Origin: Arenicola marina
Taxonomy: Eukaryota; Annelida; Polychaeta; Arenicolidae
Reading direction: 5' to 3'
Assembly (NCBI GenBank): GCA_964019135.1
Contig: OZ025249.1
Span: 3,534,001 to 3,598,000 of the forward strand
DNA length: 64,000 bases
The translations under genes were made by a program, and so were the position numbers. Below, piece after piece: positions 1 to 10,699 of the stretch (the stretch's first letter is position 1; every line of letters begins with the position of its first letter). Under the pieces are notes generated by a model. That model ran no database searches. It was not told where the DNA came from and saw only the letters and a program-made list of their open reading frames with translations.

Positions 1-3000
1 CAACTCTCCCTCCAGGTACGTCAGGGCCGGGCTGGAGCAACTCTCCTTCCTGGTACGTCAGGGCCGGGCTGGAGCAACCCTCCCTCCAGGTACGTCAGGG
101 CCGGGCTGGAGCAATTCTCCTTGCTGGTACGTCAGGGCCGGGCTGGAGCAACTCTGCTTCCAGGTACGTTAGGGCCGGGCTGGAACAACTCTCCTTCCTG
201 GTACGTTAGGGCCGTGCTGGAACAACTCTCCTTCCAGGTACGTCAGGGCCGTGCTGGAACAACTCTCCTTCCAGGTACGTCAGGGCCGGGCTGGAGCAAC
301 TTTCCTTGCTGGTACGTCAGGGCCGGGCTGGAGCAACTTTCCTTGCTGGTACGTCAGGGCCGGGCTGGAGCAACTCTCCCTCTAGGTACGTCAGGGCCGG
401 GCTGGAGCAACTCTCCTTCCAGGTACGTCAGGGCCGGGCTGGAACAACTCTTCTTCCAGGTACGTCAGGGCCGGGCTGGAACCACTCTCCTTCCAGGTAC
501 GTCAGGGCCGGGTTGGAACAACTCTCCTTCCAGGTACGTCAGGGCCGGGCTGGAACAGCTCTCCTTCCAGGTACGTCAGGGCCGGGCTGGAGCAACTCTC
601 CTTCCAGGTACGTCAGGGCCGGGCTGGAGCAACTCTGCCTCCAGTTACGTCAGGGCCGGGCTGGAACAACTCTCCTTCCAGGTACGTCAGGGCCGGGCTG
701 GAGCAACTCTCCCTCTAGGTACGTCAGGGCCGGGCTGGAGCAACTTTCCTTCCAGATACGTTAGGGCCGGGCTGGAACAACTCTCCTTCCAGATACGTTA
801 GGGCCGGGCTGGAACAACTCTCCTTCCAGGTACGTCAGGGCCGGGCTGGAGCAACTTTCCTTGCTGGTACGTCAGGGCCGGGCTGGAGCAACTTTCCTTG
901 CTGGTACGTCAGGGCCGGGCTGGAGCAACTCTCCCTCTAGGTACGTCAGGGCCGGGCTGGAACAACTCTCCTTCCAGGTACGTCAGGGCCGTGCTGGAAC
1001 AACTCTCCTTCCAGGTACGTCAGGGCCGGGCTGGAGCAACTTTCCTTGCTGGTACGTCAGGGCCGGGCTGGAGCAACTTTCCTTGCTGGTACGTCAGGGC
1101 CGGGCTGGAGCAACTCTCCCTCTAGGTACGTCAGGGCCGGGCTGGAGCAACTCTCCTTCCAGGTACGTCAGGGCCGGGCTGGAACAACTCTTCTTCCAGG
1201 TACGTCAGGGCCGGGCTGGAACAACTCTCCTTCCAGGTACGTCAGGGCCGGGTTGGAACAACTCTCCTTCCAGGTACGTCAGGGCCGGGCTGGAACAGCT
1301 CTCCTTCCAGGTACGTCAGGGCCGGGCTGGAACAGCTCTCCTTCCAGGTACGTCAGGGCCGGGCTGGAACAACTCTCCTTCCAGGTACGTCAGGGCCGGG
1401 CTGGAGCAACTCTCCTTCCAGGTACGTCAGGGCCGGGCTGGAGCAACTCTGCCTCCAGTTACGTCAGGGCCGGGCTGGAACAACTCTCCTTCCAGGTACG
1501 TCAGGGCCGGGCTGGAGCAACTCTCCCTCTAGGTACGTCAGGGCCGGGCTGGAGCAACTTTCCTTGCTGGTACGTTAGGGCCGGGCTGGAACAACACTCC
1601 TTCCAGGTACGTTAGGGCCGGGCTGGAACAACTCACCTTCCAGATACGTTAGGGCCGGGCTGGAACAACTCTCCTTCCAGGTACGTCAGGGCCGGGCTGG
1701 AGCAACTTTCCTTGCTGGTACGTCAGGGCCGGGCTGGAGCAACTTTCCTTGCTGGTACGTCAGGGCCGGGCTGGAGCAACTCTCCCTCTAGGTACGTCAG
1801 GGCCGGGCTGGAGCAACTCTGCTTCCAGGTACGTCAGGGCCGGGCTGGAACAACTCTTCTTCCAGGTACGTCAGGGCCGGGCTGGAACAACTCGCCTTCC
1901 AGGTACGTCAGGGCCGGGCTGGAGCAACTCTCCCTCTAGGTACGTCAGGGCCGGGCTGGAACAACACTCCTTCCTGGTACGTCAGGGCCGGGCTGGAGCA
2001 ACTCTCCTTCCTGGTACGTCAGGACCGGGTTGGAACAACACTCCCTCCAGGTACGTCAGGGCCGGGCTGGAACAACTCTTCTTCCAGGTACGTCAGGGCC
2101 GGGCTGGAACAACTCGCCTTCCAGGTACGTCAGGGCCGGGCTGGAGCAACTCTCCCTCTAGGTACGTCAGGGCCGGGCTGGAACAACACTCCTTCCTGGT
2201 ACGTCAGGGCCGGGCTGGAGCAACTCTCCTTCCAGGTACGTCAGGGCCGGGCTGGAGCAACTCTCCTTCCTGGTACGTCAGGGCCGGGCTGGAGCAACTC
2301 GCCTTCCAGGTACGTCAGGGCCGGGCTGGAACAACTCGCCTTCCAGGTACGTCAGGGCCGGGCTGGAGCAACTTTCCTTGCTGGTACGTCAGGGCCGGGC
2401 TGGAGCAACTTTCCTTGCTGGTACGTCAGGGCCGGGCTGGAGCAACTTTCCTTGCTGGTACGTCAGGGCCGGGCTGGAGCAACTCTCCCTCTAGGTACGT
2501 CAGGGCCGGGCTGGAGCAACTCTCCGTCCAGGTACGTCAGGGCCGGGCTGGAACAACACTCCTTCCAGGAACGTCAGGGCCGGGCAGGAGCAACTCTCCC
2601 TCTAGATACGTCAGGGCCGGGCTGGAGCAACTTTCCTTCCTGGTACGTCAGGGCCGGGCTGGAACAACTCTCCTTCCAGGTACGTCAGGGCCGGGCTGGA
2701 GCAACTTTCCTTCCAGGTACGTCAGGGCCGGGCTGGAGCAACTTTCCTTCCAGGTACGTCAGGGCCGGGCTGGAGCAACTCTCCTTCCAGGTACGTCAGG
2801 GCCGGGCTGGAGCAACTTTCCTTCCTGGTACGTCAGGGCTGGGCTGGACCATTCTCCTTCCAGGTACGTCAGGGCCGGGCTGGAGCAACTCTCCCTCTAG
2901 GTACGTCAGGGCCGGGCTGGAGCAACTCTCCTTCCAGGTACGTCAGGGCCGGGCTGGAGCAACTCCCCTTTCAAGTACGTCAGGGCCGGGCTGGAACAAC

Positions 3001-5229
3001 TCTCCTTCCAGGTACGTCAGGGCCGGGCTGGAGCAACTCTCCTTCCAGGTACGTCAGGGCCGGGCTGGAGCAACTCTCCTTCCAGGTACGTCAGGGCCGG
3101 GCTGGAGCAACTCCCCTTTCAAGTACGTCAGGGCCGGGCTGGAACAACTCTCCTTCCAGGTACGTCAGGGCCGGGCTGGAGCAACTTTCCTTCCAGGTAC
3201 GTCAGGGCCGGGCTGGAGCAACTTTCCTTCCAGGTACGTCAGGGCCGGGCTGGAGCAACTCTCCTTCCAGGTACGTCAGGGCCGGGCTGGAGCAACTTTC
3301 CTTCCTGGTACGTCAGGGCTGGGCTGGACCATTCTCCTTCCAGGTACGTCAGGGCCGGGCTGGAGCAACTCTCCCTCTAGGTACGTCAGGGCCGGGCTGG
3401 AGCAACTCTCCTTCCAGGTACGTCAGGGCCGGGCTGGAGCAACTCCCCTTTCAAGTACGTCAGGGCCGGGCTGGAACAACTCTCCTTCCAGGTACGTCAG
3501 GGCCGGGCTGGAGCAACTCTCCTTCCAGGTACGTCAGGGCCGGGCTGGAGCAACTCTCCTTCCAGGTACGTCAGGGCCGGGCTGGAGCAACTCCCCTTTC
3601 AAGTACGTCAGGGCCGGGCTGGAACAACTCTCCTTCCAGGTACGTCAGGGCCGGGCTGGAGCAACTTTCCTTCCAGGTACGTCAGGGCCGGGCTGGAGCA
3701 ACTTTCCTTCCAGGTACGTCAGGGCCGGGCTGGAGCAACTCTCCTTCCAGGTACGTCAGGGCCGGGCTGGAGCAACTTTCCTTCCTGGTACGTCAGGGCT
3801 GGGCTGGACCATTCTCCTTCCAGGTACGTCAGGGCCGGGCTGGAGCAACTCTCCCTCTAGGTACGTCAGGGCCGGGCTGGAGCAACTCTCCTTCCAGGTA
3901 CGTCAGGGCCGGGCTGGAGCAACTCCCCTTTCAAGTACGTCAGGGCCGGGCTGGAACAACTCTCCTTCCAGGTACGTCAGGGCCGGGCTGGAGCAACTCT
4001 CCTTCCAGGTACGTCAGGGCCGGGCTGGAGCAACTCTCCTTCCAGGTACGTCAGGGCCGGGCTGGAGCAACTCTCCTCCCAGGTACGTCAGGGCCGGGCT
4101 GGAGCAACTCTCCTTCCAGGTACGTCAGGGCCGGGCTGGAGCAACTCTCCTTCCAGGTACGTCAGGGCCGGGCTGGAGCAACTCCCCTTTCAAGTACGTC
4201 AGGGCCGGGCTGGAACAACTCTCCTTCCAGGTACGTCAGGGCCGGGCTGGAACAACTCTCCTTCCAGGTACGTCAGGGCCGGGCTGGAGCAACTCCCCTT
4301 TCAAGTACGTCAGGGCCGGGCTGGAACAACTCCCCTCCCAGGTACGTTAGGGCCGGGCTGGAACAACTCTCCTTCCAGGTACGTCAGGGCCGGGCTGGAA
4401 CAACTCTCCTTCCAGGTACGTCAGGGCCGGGCTGGAGCAACTCCCCTTTCAAGTACGTCAGGGCCGGGCTGGAACAACTCCCCTCCCAGGTACGTTAGGG
4501 CCGGGCTGGAACAACTCTCCTCCCAGGTACGTTAGGGCCGGGCTGGAACAACTCTCCTTCCAGGTACGTCAGGGCCGGGCTGGACCATTCTCCTTCCAGG
4601 TACGTCAGGGCCGGGCTGGAGCAACTCTCCTTCCAGGTACGTCAGGGCCGGGCTGGAGCAACTTTCCTTCCTGGTACGTCAGGGCTGGGCTGGACCATTC
4701 TCCTTCCAGGTACGTCAGGGCCGGGCTGGAGCAACTCTCCCTCTAGGTACGTCAGGGCCGGGCTGGAGCAACTCTCCTTCCAGGTACGTCAGGGCCGGGC
4801 TGGAGCAACTCCCCTTTCAAGTACGTCAGGGCCGGGCTGGAGCAACTCTCCTTCCAGGTACGTCAGGGCCGGGCTGGAGCAACTTTCCTTCCAGGTACGT
4901 CAGGGCCGGGCTGGAGCAACTCTCCTTCCAGGTACGTCAGGGCCGGGCTGGAGCAACTCCCCTTTCAAGTACGTCAGGGCCGGGCTGGAACAACTCCCCT
5001 CCCAGGTACGTTAGGGCCGGGCTGGAACAACTCTCCTCCCAGGTACGTTAGGGCCGGGCTGGAACAACTCTCCTTCCAGGTACGTCAGGGTCGGGCTGGA
5101 GCAACTCTGCCTCCAGTTACGTCAGGGCCGGGCTGGAGCAACTCTCCTTCCAGGTACGTCAGGGCCGGGCTGGAACAACTCTCCTTCCAGGTACGTCAGG
5201 GCCGGGCTGGAGCAACTCTCCTTCCAGGT
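1..5229 (+). repeat. 37-bp minisatellite made of an SLC28 exon end plus splice donor
   Basis: About 141 tandem units of 37 bp; the array is already running at the left edge of the window. The unit reads CTCTCCTTCCAG then GTACGTCAGGGCCGGGCTGGAGCAA. The part before GTACGT translates as E-Q-L-S-F-Q. Nucleoside transporters of the SLC28 family have a closely similar stretch (human CNT3 has Q-L-S-F-E, from memory) directly before the segment encoded by the exon at 5556. Each unit therefore looks like a copy of the upstream SLC28 exon end with its 5' splice site, and the true exon should lie left of the window. Units vary mainly at the last exon bases (CAG, CTG, TAG, AAG) and at GTACGTC versus GTACGTT. 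A higher-order block of 480 bp (twelve 37-bp units and one 36-bp unit) is repeated essentially unchanged about three times between roughly 2,640 and 4,080. From 5230 to 5555 the intron is unique sequence with no feature I recognise. Confidence 0.93.
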
Positions 5230-5555
5230 AGATCCGCATGATAGAATGATATGGAACCGGCGGGACCCGGCTATAGAATGAATAACCTGATAGCTATACG
5301 GTATACTTCACATAGCCTATGACGTTATTTCGTTGACACCTTCATTCTTTATTGACGTCCTGTGGCGCAAAGAGAAAACTGTGATGTGACTTGGCAGAAT
5401 GCCTTACTTCTTTTTTGAGAGAGAGTCTATATACTGTTGCTGGGAGTGGGGTCCCTTATCCATATACAATGTGGCCAAGGGTGGTTCGGTCTGTTACAAG
5501 TATTCAGCGGCACGTCGCCCTTACTACCCCTCCCCCTCCCCCCATCCCCTTACAG

Positions 5556-7631
5556 AAGGTGCTGGGGTACATTCTGATGCCAGTATCCTTCCTGATCGGA
5601 GTGCCCTGGGAGGACTGTGACGAGGTGGGCTACCTCATCGGGACCAAGACCATCATCAACGAGTTCGTGGCTTACATGGATCTGGCCCAGCTGATCCAGA
5701 ACAGGGAGAACGGTGTCGACCCTCAGATATCGGTAAGCGGGGGCGGGGAATGGGGGGGGGGGCAGGGTGAGAGGGGGGGGGGGGTATGTGACGGCACCCA
5801 GCTGATTCAGAACAGGGAGAACGGCGTCGACCCTCAAATATCGGTAAGCGGGGGTGGAGGTGGGCAGGGGGAAGGGGGTATGTGACGGCACCCAGCTGAT
5901 TCAGAACAGGGAGAACGGCGTCATCCCTCAAATATCGGTAAGCGGGGGTGGAGAGTGGGGGGAGGGGGGGGGGGGTGGCAGGGGGAGGGCGGGGGGTATG
6001 TGACGGCACCCAGCTGATCCAGAACAGGGAGAACGGCGTCATCCCTCAGCAATCGGATCGGTAGGTCGGGTGGAGGTGGGGGGAAGGGGTATGTAACTGC
6101 ACTCCAGCCTCAGATTGTCGTCATGAACACAGAATAGAAGGGTGGAGCAAGAGGGTGAGAGTGCCAGTCACGTGCAAAGTGCGTCCCCACACAAGGACCA
6201 GATAATACCCAGATTCCAGATCTTCGAACTCTCGCGCAATAGCAGTGTTTGAAGTTGCGAGGATTCTTGATGTATCAAAGTCTACATGTACGTGTAACCA
6301 CACAGCGCCACGTAAATCTTTTCAGTCTTCAGGGTTTAACGTTTTAAATGGCTTTGACGCTAATTATTACCCATATACATATATTAAAGCAACCTACTTA
6401 CATGCGTCATCTTAGATTTTTTACATTTTAGGAACAAGACTAAAAATATCGCAAAATTATTATGCATATGTTTTACATCTCTTTGAGTCTGTAAAACAAC
6501 AATTTCAACATAAAACTCGGTTTATTTATATCGCGCGCGGACGTGATAGCGAGCCGCGGTCGACAGGCGCGCAGGGATATAAAGCCGGCCACCAACTTCT
6601 GCTCCGGTGAACAAATTTGCTTCTCTCCAAATAGCCCACAGATTTTTAGGATTTAAATTCAAGACAGAATATACTTATTTGACATGGAGAAGAGGTTGGT
6701 AATAAAAAAAATTACAGAATATATTACTTTAAGGTGAAATAAATAAATCGTATATTTTTGTTTTTCCAGCCTCGTTCTGAGGTGATTGCCTCGTTCGCGC
6801 TGTGCGGGTTCTCTAACTTCGGGACGGTTGGCATGATGGTCGGCTTCCTGACGTCACTCGCCCCTGACCGGAAGAGCGACATCTCCCAGATGGCCATGCG
6901 CGCTCTGGCAGCCTCCACGTGCGCCTGCCTGATGACCGCCTGCGTGGCGGGTGAGTACCCCGCGGTTGCCAGGACAACTACAAAGCAACGTCCACTAAAA
7001 TGTAGACCCTTCCTACATCAATAGGAAATATAGCAGCTCTGGGACCCAGGTTACTTTCGGAATTGTCTGTTATTGGCTACCCGGTTCGAATTGGGTGATG
7101 GGGGTCGACTCGGTAGCTCAGTGGGCTAGAGCGCTCGCCTCGAGTGTTCTGGCCACATGAGAGACTAGCGGCACGTGGATCAGTAGTTCGAGCCCCGCTG
7201 TGGCCATGTCTGTGTGGTCGCAGGATAAAGATCCCATGTCCTTCGCAAACAGCAGAGGGTTACCTCCGGGGACATGGCTCCACTCTGACTGCCTTCTCCC
7301 AATGACGCGATAAGACCAAAAAGTGGTTAAAATCGTCCTGAATATACAAGCAACCAACCAATCGAATGGTGGTGAGCGTCCGAAACAATAGCTGTTGTTT
7401 CAAAGATATTAGTACACCAAGCTTGGTGTGCTAATATCTTTGGTTGTTTCCACAACAATGAGGTGAAATTATTTAATATGAATATCAATTTCCGAAATAG
7501 TCTCATTTTGTTTCAGATACTGAACAATAATGCAATGTTAGCCCGGAAGGAGTATTTATCTCAGAAAAAATATTCAAAGGTGGAACTTTTTTTCAGCTTT
7601 ACTGTATCCACATGATACAAGTAGCACCTGA
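5556..7631 (+). CDS. SLC28A3: SLC28-family concentrative nucleoside transporter, C-terminal exons (partial)
   Basis: A Na+- or H+-coupled nucleoside symporter of the plasma membrane; only the last 130 codons are in the window. Exons: 5556-5732, 6770-6950 and 7597-7631, with phases 0, 0 and 1, stop TGA at 7629-7631. Exon 1 begins after a CCCTTACAG acceptor with KVLGYILMPVSFLIGVPW. It contains GTKTIINEFVAY, an exact match to the CNT signature (G/A)XKX3NEFVA(Y/M/F). Exon 2 carries ASFALCGFSNFGTVGMM and DRKSDISQMAMRAL, the conserved CNT C-terminal core. The short final exon (ALLYPHDTSST) follows a strong poly-T acceptor and fits the phase, but gives a much shorter tail than vertebrate CNT3. It is the least certain piece. 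The symbol marks the closest family member I recognise; a single invertebrate SLC28 could be co-orthologous to SLC28A1-3. Confidence 0.85.
5690..6085 (+). repeat. ~110-bp repeat of the SLC28 exon 3' end and its donor
   Basis: The last ~45 nt of the exon at 5556-5732 (encoding QLIQNRENGVDPQIS) plus the donor GTAAGC and a G-rich stretch are repeated about three more times, with the copied donor-like junctions near 5842, 5938 and 6060. Copies drift (GTCGAC to GTCATC; the last ends GGATCGGTAGG). Long G-runs after each donor vary in length and account for most spacing differences. The first donor, at 5732/5733, is the one that keeps the transporter frame. Confidence 0.85.
6525..6600 (+). promoter_or_regulatory. 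TATA-like, CpG-rich promoter-like patch inside the SLC28 intron
   Basis: Within the otherwise AT-rich intron 5733-6769 there is an abrupt CpG-rich patch (TCGCGCGCGGACG, GAGCCGCGGTCGAC) followed by GATATAAAG at about 6576-6584. The layout resembles a TATA promoter reading rightward. No open frame downstream joins the transporter exons in phase. It could be an internal promoter, part of an unrecognised transposon, or chance. The rest of 6086-6769 shows nothing I recognise. Confidence 0.25.
7100..7365 (+). mobile_element. tRNA-derived SINE (family A)
   Basis: The head resembles a tRNA gene: TAGCTCAGTGGGCTAGAGCG matches a pol III A box and GTTCGAGCCC, about 70 nt further on, matches a B box. The body runs through GGGACATGGCTCCACTCTGAC and ends near CAAGCAACCAACCAATCG. 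Parts of the same body occur reverse-complemented at 15131-15222 and 24482-24548, which shows it is a dispersed family. It lies in the last SLC28 intron (6951-7596). A real tRNA is unlikely because the spacing and stems do not fold properly and the tail is repeated elsewhere. Confidence 0.75.
7402..7441. repeat. 40-bp near-perfect palindrome
   Basis: AAAGATATTAGTACACCAAG is followed directly by CTTGGTGTGCTAATATCTTT; the arms match at 19 of 20 positions with no loop. It lies in the last SLC28 intron, about 155 nt before the final acceptor. It could be the relic of a small inverted-repeat transposon or a cruciform-forming site. A nearby TTTGGTTGTTTCCAC string recurs near 25390. Confidence 0.85.
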
Positions 7632-7751
7632 TGCGGTCGCAGAGGGCGCTGCGAGCATCACCGGATATAAATACTCGGATCCAGCCAAGAGCAACATAGT
7701 ACATAGCATTCACGATATCTCATCATACTATCACAGTCATCCGTGCATAAT

Positions 7752-8449
7752 TGGCTGCCATTTAGTGGCAGATTTGCCACTTTCTATTTAGGTTGTCCAT
7801 CTCTGTGCCGGTCTGTACTTGCCTCTGCATGATCATTTTCTCTATATTGTAATTATATCTTATATTGTTGATGGCGCCTTTTAGATTTGGGAGAGTGTCT
7901 TTCCATTTGCATCTGTGTATATACCTCTTAATTATCAATATAACATGGTTTATCAGGATTATGAGATCGTTACCTGACATTTCACCCAGCATCACTGTTT
8001 CAATATTAATGAAATCCCACCAAGTATGTTTATCGTCTTCTATTATTTGTCCCAACCATGCTGTAATATTCTTCCAAAGTCGATTCACATAGTCACAATG
8101 CCAAAACAGGTGCTCTATGGTTTCAAAGTTTCTTTTACAAAATACACATTTGTCAGTGTCCGTGATGCGACATCTGTACAGATACTTATTGGCAGGGATG
8201 AATCTATGGAGAAATTTATATTGGAAGCTGCGTGTTCTTTCGTCAACCGTGCATGCCAGGACCCCTAAATAGTATTTCTCCCACTTTGCTTTTGCTATAT
8301 ATACATTTAAGAGCTCCCCCCACTTTATCTCATTTTGATTGTGAGCACTCAATAGATTAACAAACTTATTATAACTTTCATTAACCACGCGCTTACTGGC
8401 CTTGACAAAGTTGGTGAGTTCGTTCCTTATCGCGGTAAGTTCACCTTGT
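7752..8449 (-). mobile_element. LINE ORF2 C-terminal fragment with reverse-transcriptase zinc-binding domain
   Basis: An open frame on the minus strand (stop at 7762, readable back to about 8447) encodes ~225 residues of the C-terminus of a non-LTR retrotransposon polymerase. The core FQYKFLHRFIPANKYLYRC, then CVFCKRNFETIEHLFWHC and LWKNITAWL, is the zinc-binding motif typical of L1/Tx1-like LINEs. The frame is intact over this stretch, so the insertion is fairly young, but the endonuclease and polymerase domains are missing (5' truncation, the usual LINE outcome). I could not identify target-site duplications. It sits just downstream of the SLC28 stop codon. Confidence 0.8.
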
Positions 8450-8511
8450 TACATAGACACACTAGTGACAGGTTAATCTTGATTTAATAAAACCAGACGA
8501 TCACAACAGTA

Positions 8512-8872
8512 TTTTTTTTCAAGTAGTTTATTGCGTACTATTGGCTGGCCTCCAGCCCTGGTACAATTAATTAGTACAAAAAAAAAGAAGAGAAACACAG
8601 CGACAAAAAAAGAAATACAAAAGTGCGCTAATGTGGAGATAACACCTCTTGCCTTCTCTTTCTCAAGGCAGCGACGATAAATTTACATAGTCCGTATAAT
8701 GTCTTCTCATTTTCGCTGCTCATCAATTGCACAAAACTGTCTATTGATGGATAATTATAATAAACGGGGCTAATATACTTTTGTCGAAGATCGGCGTATA
8801 AATGACATTTAAGTAGGAAATGGATTTGAGACTCGACTTCGTCAACACAGATTCCTAGGCAATACGGACACA
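8512..8872 (-). mobile_element. 5'-truncated LINE insertion with 13-bp target-site duplication
   Basis: A minus-strand fragment encodes CPYCLGICVDEVESQIHFLL then KCHLYADLRQKYISPVYY and ends ...RRQEVLSPH-stop. This is the Cys/His tail (CPxC...VExxxHFLLxCxxYxxLR) common in invertebrate LINEs. It ends in a poly-T run on the + strand (a poly-A tail in its own sense) at 8512. The 13-bp string GATCACAACAGTA occurs at 8499-8511 and again at 8873-8885, exactly flanking the fragment, so both ends of the 361-bp insertion are defined. Confidence 0.85.
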
Positions 8873-8885
8873 GATCACAACAGTA

Positions 8886-10699
8886 ATGTCTTTATTTACT
8901 CCACAAGTCATACAAGTCGAGAGATATGTTTCGCGCCAATGAACACGTTTATAGGCGTTCTGAATAGTGTTATTTATAGAAACACCACGGATATGGTAAC
9001 CTTGTTTACGGCTACATAACGTGCAACTACGAGGTTGCCATATAATCAACAACCAGCATCTTACAGGCCGGCTCACAAACTACCCTGGACCAACATGACA
9101 GCAATATAAATTATACACAACTGTCGTTCGTGCGTTATCCGATCTGCACCACACAGCTAGGTATAGCTATAGACTTCACTGAGAGCCTCGACCTCTTGGG
9201 CAGCAATATGGACAGACCAAGTGTCCATTGAGTCAGCAGGTACCACGTGACACCCATGTGACCTCCTCCGGAAGCGGTCACTATCTGTCAGTCACCAACA
9301 CTCCCCCGGATCACGAGTACTAATACTATCAGTCTGAAGAAATAATGCTAAAACAACGCTTAAAACAAATAAGAAATAATGCTAAAACAACGCTTAAAAC
9401 AAATAGATATTGATAAAAAACACAAATGTAATAGAATACTAAGTAACTAATTCATTCTAAATTATAAATTACTACCATATTAACCGCGACAGAGTACATA
9501 ATAGATAAACCTGTTGGCGTACAGTTGGACGTATTTACTGACCGACAGAAATCATGTGATAACCCAGATAATTGGAAATAAAAAAGTTAAAAACAAGTAA
9601 ACGTTAACTCAAAGGTCAATACCCATACCTCGTCAGCGCAAAATAACTTTTATAAAGCGATAAATGATATAAAGAAACGGGTTGTAGTCTTGTATAACAG
9701 GACTCGTTCATAAAGCATCACGAAGCAACAACAAATTAAATAAAATGACTTTGATCAATGTTTCTTTTTTTAAATATTATACTCTTGTGCACAAATAATT
9801 TACAGTGTTATTGACAGGTCAGATAGAGATAAAACAAAGATCCCTATGAACCCATCTGCACGATATCACAACTCGCTTAGCATAAGCAACAACGCCTCGT
9901 GTATTTATTGGTATCACAATAGATCCTCAGCAACTGCATCAAACTTAATTGGACAACTAGGATGGGTCGTTCTTCCTTGTTAGCGCAAACCATAGTTTCA
10001 GCATAGCTCACGTATAACTTCGCAAGGGATGACGCATACATCCCGATACACACGCCAAGTTTCGACGCTCGATTGGTCTATGGCCATATATGTACGCAGC
10101 CAGGCGCCACGCCCCCTAGTGAGCGCGGTGCGACAGGAGATTGCACCCCATAATGAAATAAGGCGGACGGTACACATGCTATACGTGATAAACACGACGG
10201 ACGGAAGACTACAGTACCAGACAGAAGCCAAGGTCAGAGGTCAGGTGACGTCACACACACGCTACCGAGTTACCCAGGGCTAGTTACTGGTTGAGGACTG
10301 ACACACTAACATCGACTTGACCTGCCCTAAATAGTACATAATTATTTCGCATTTTTTAAAAGTTTAACATTTTAAAACTCGCACAATATTCAACGAGGTT
10401 AAAGTGCAATATCTTGAACAATTTCTTGTTATACTAAACTTGTAGCCATGGTACCCTTGACAACAAAACGGGCACTAAAAACCTGACCTCTGTTTGGACG
10501 TCGTCCGACACTGAACAGGACGGATGCACTCTGGCCTGGCTGACACCATTACCACGGCCACAGCGGCCCCTCAGCAACACAGCTCAACCCAGCATCGTGA
10601 ATGTGACTCAGGTTAACCCATTGGTGTTTCTCTCAGTAACACCAATGGCCATGAAGTAAACCGCGGTCCGGTTCTGTTCCACAGCTTAATCTTGCAGTT
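8886..10699. other. Convergent intergenic spacer, SLC28 / AGBL5
   Basis: The spacer between the 3' ends of the + strand SLC28 gene and the - strand AGBL5 gene. It contains the 35-bp duplication above and no convincing exon. A TTTATT at 9904-9909 (AATAAA on the minus strand) is a possible AGBL5 polyadenylation signal about 790 nt beyond its stop; weak evidence. Confidence 0.4.
9337..9406. repeat. 35-bp tandem duplication
   Basis: AAGAAATAATGCTAAAACAA and the following 15 bases occur twice in direct succession. It lies in the AT-rich spacer between SLC28 and AGBL5. Confidence 0.8.

Noticed and set aside
1749-4350. Plus-strand open frames of 383 and 632 codons (VRQGRAG repeats)
   Set aside because: Frame-cycling through the 37-bp array; the units are intronic copies of a splice junction. 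They matter only as possible read-through if a distal donor is used.
1-5229. CRISPR-like array
   Set aside because: Repeats are directly head-to-tail with no unique spacers, in a eukaryotic intron.
7100-7210. Functional tRNA gene
   Set aside because: A and B boxes are present, but the sequence between and after them does not fold as a tRNA and the body recurs as a dispersed SINE.
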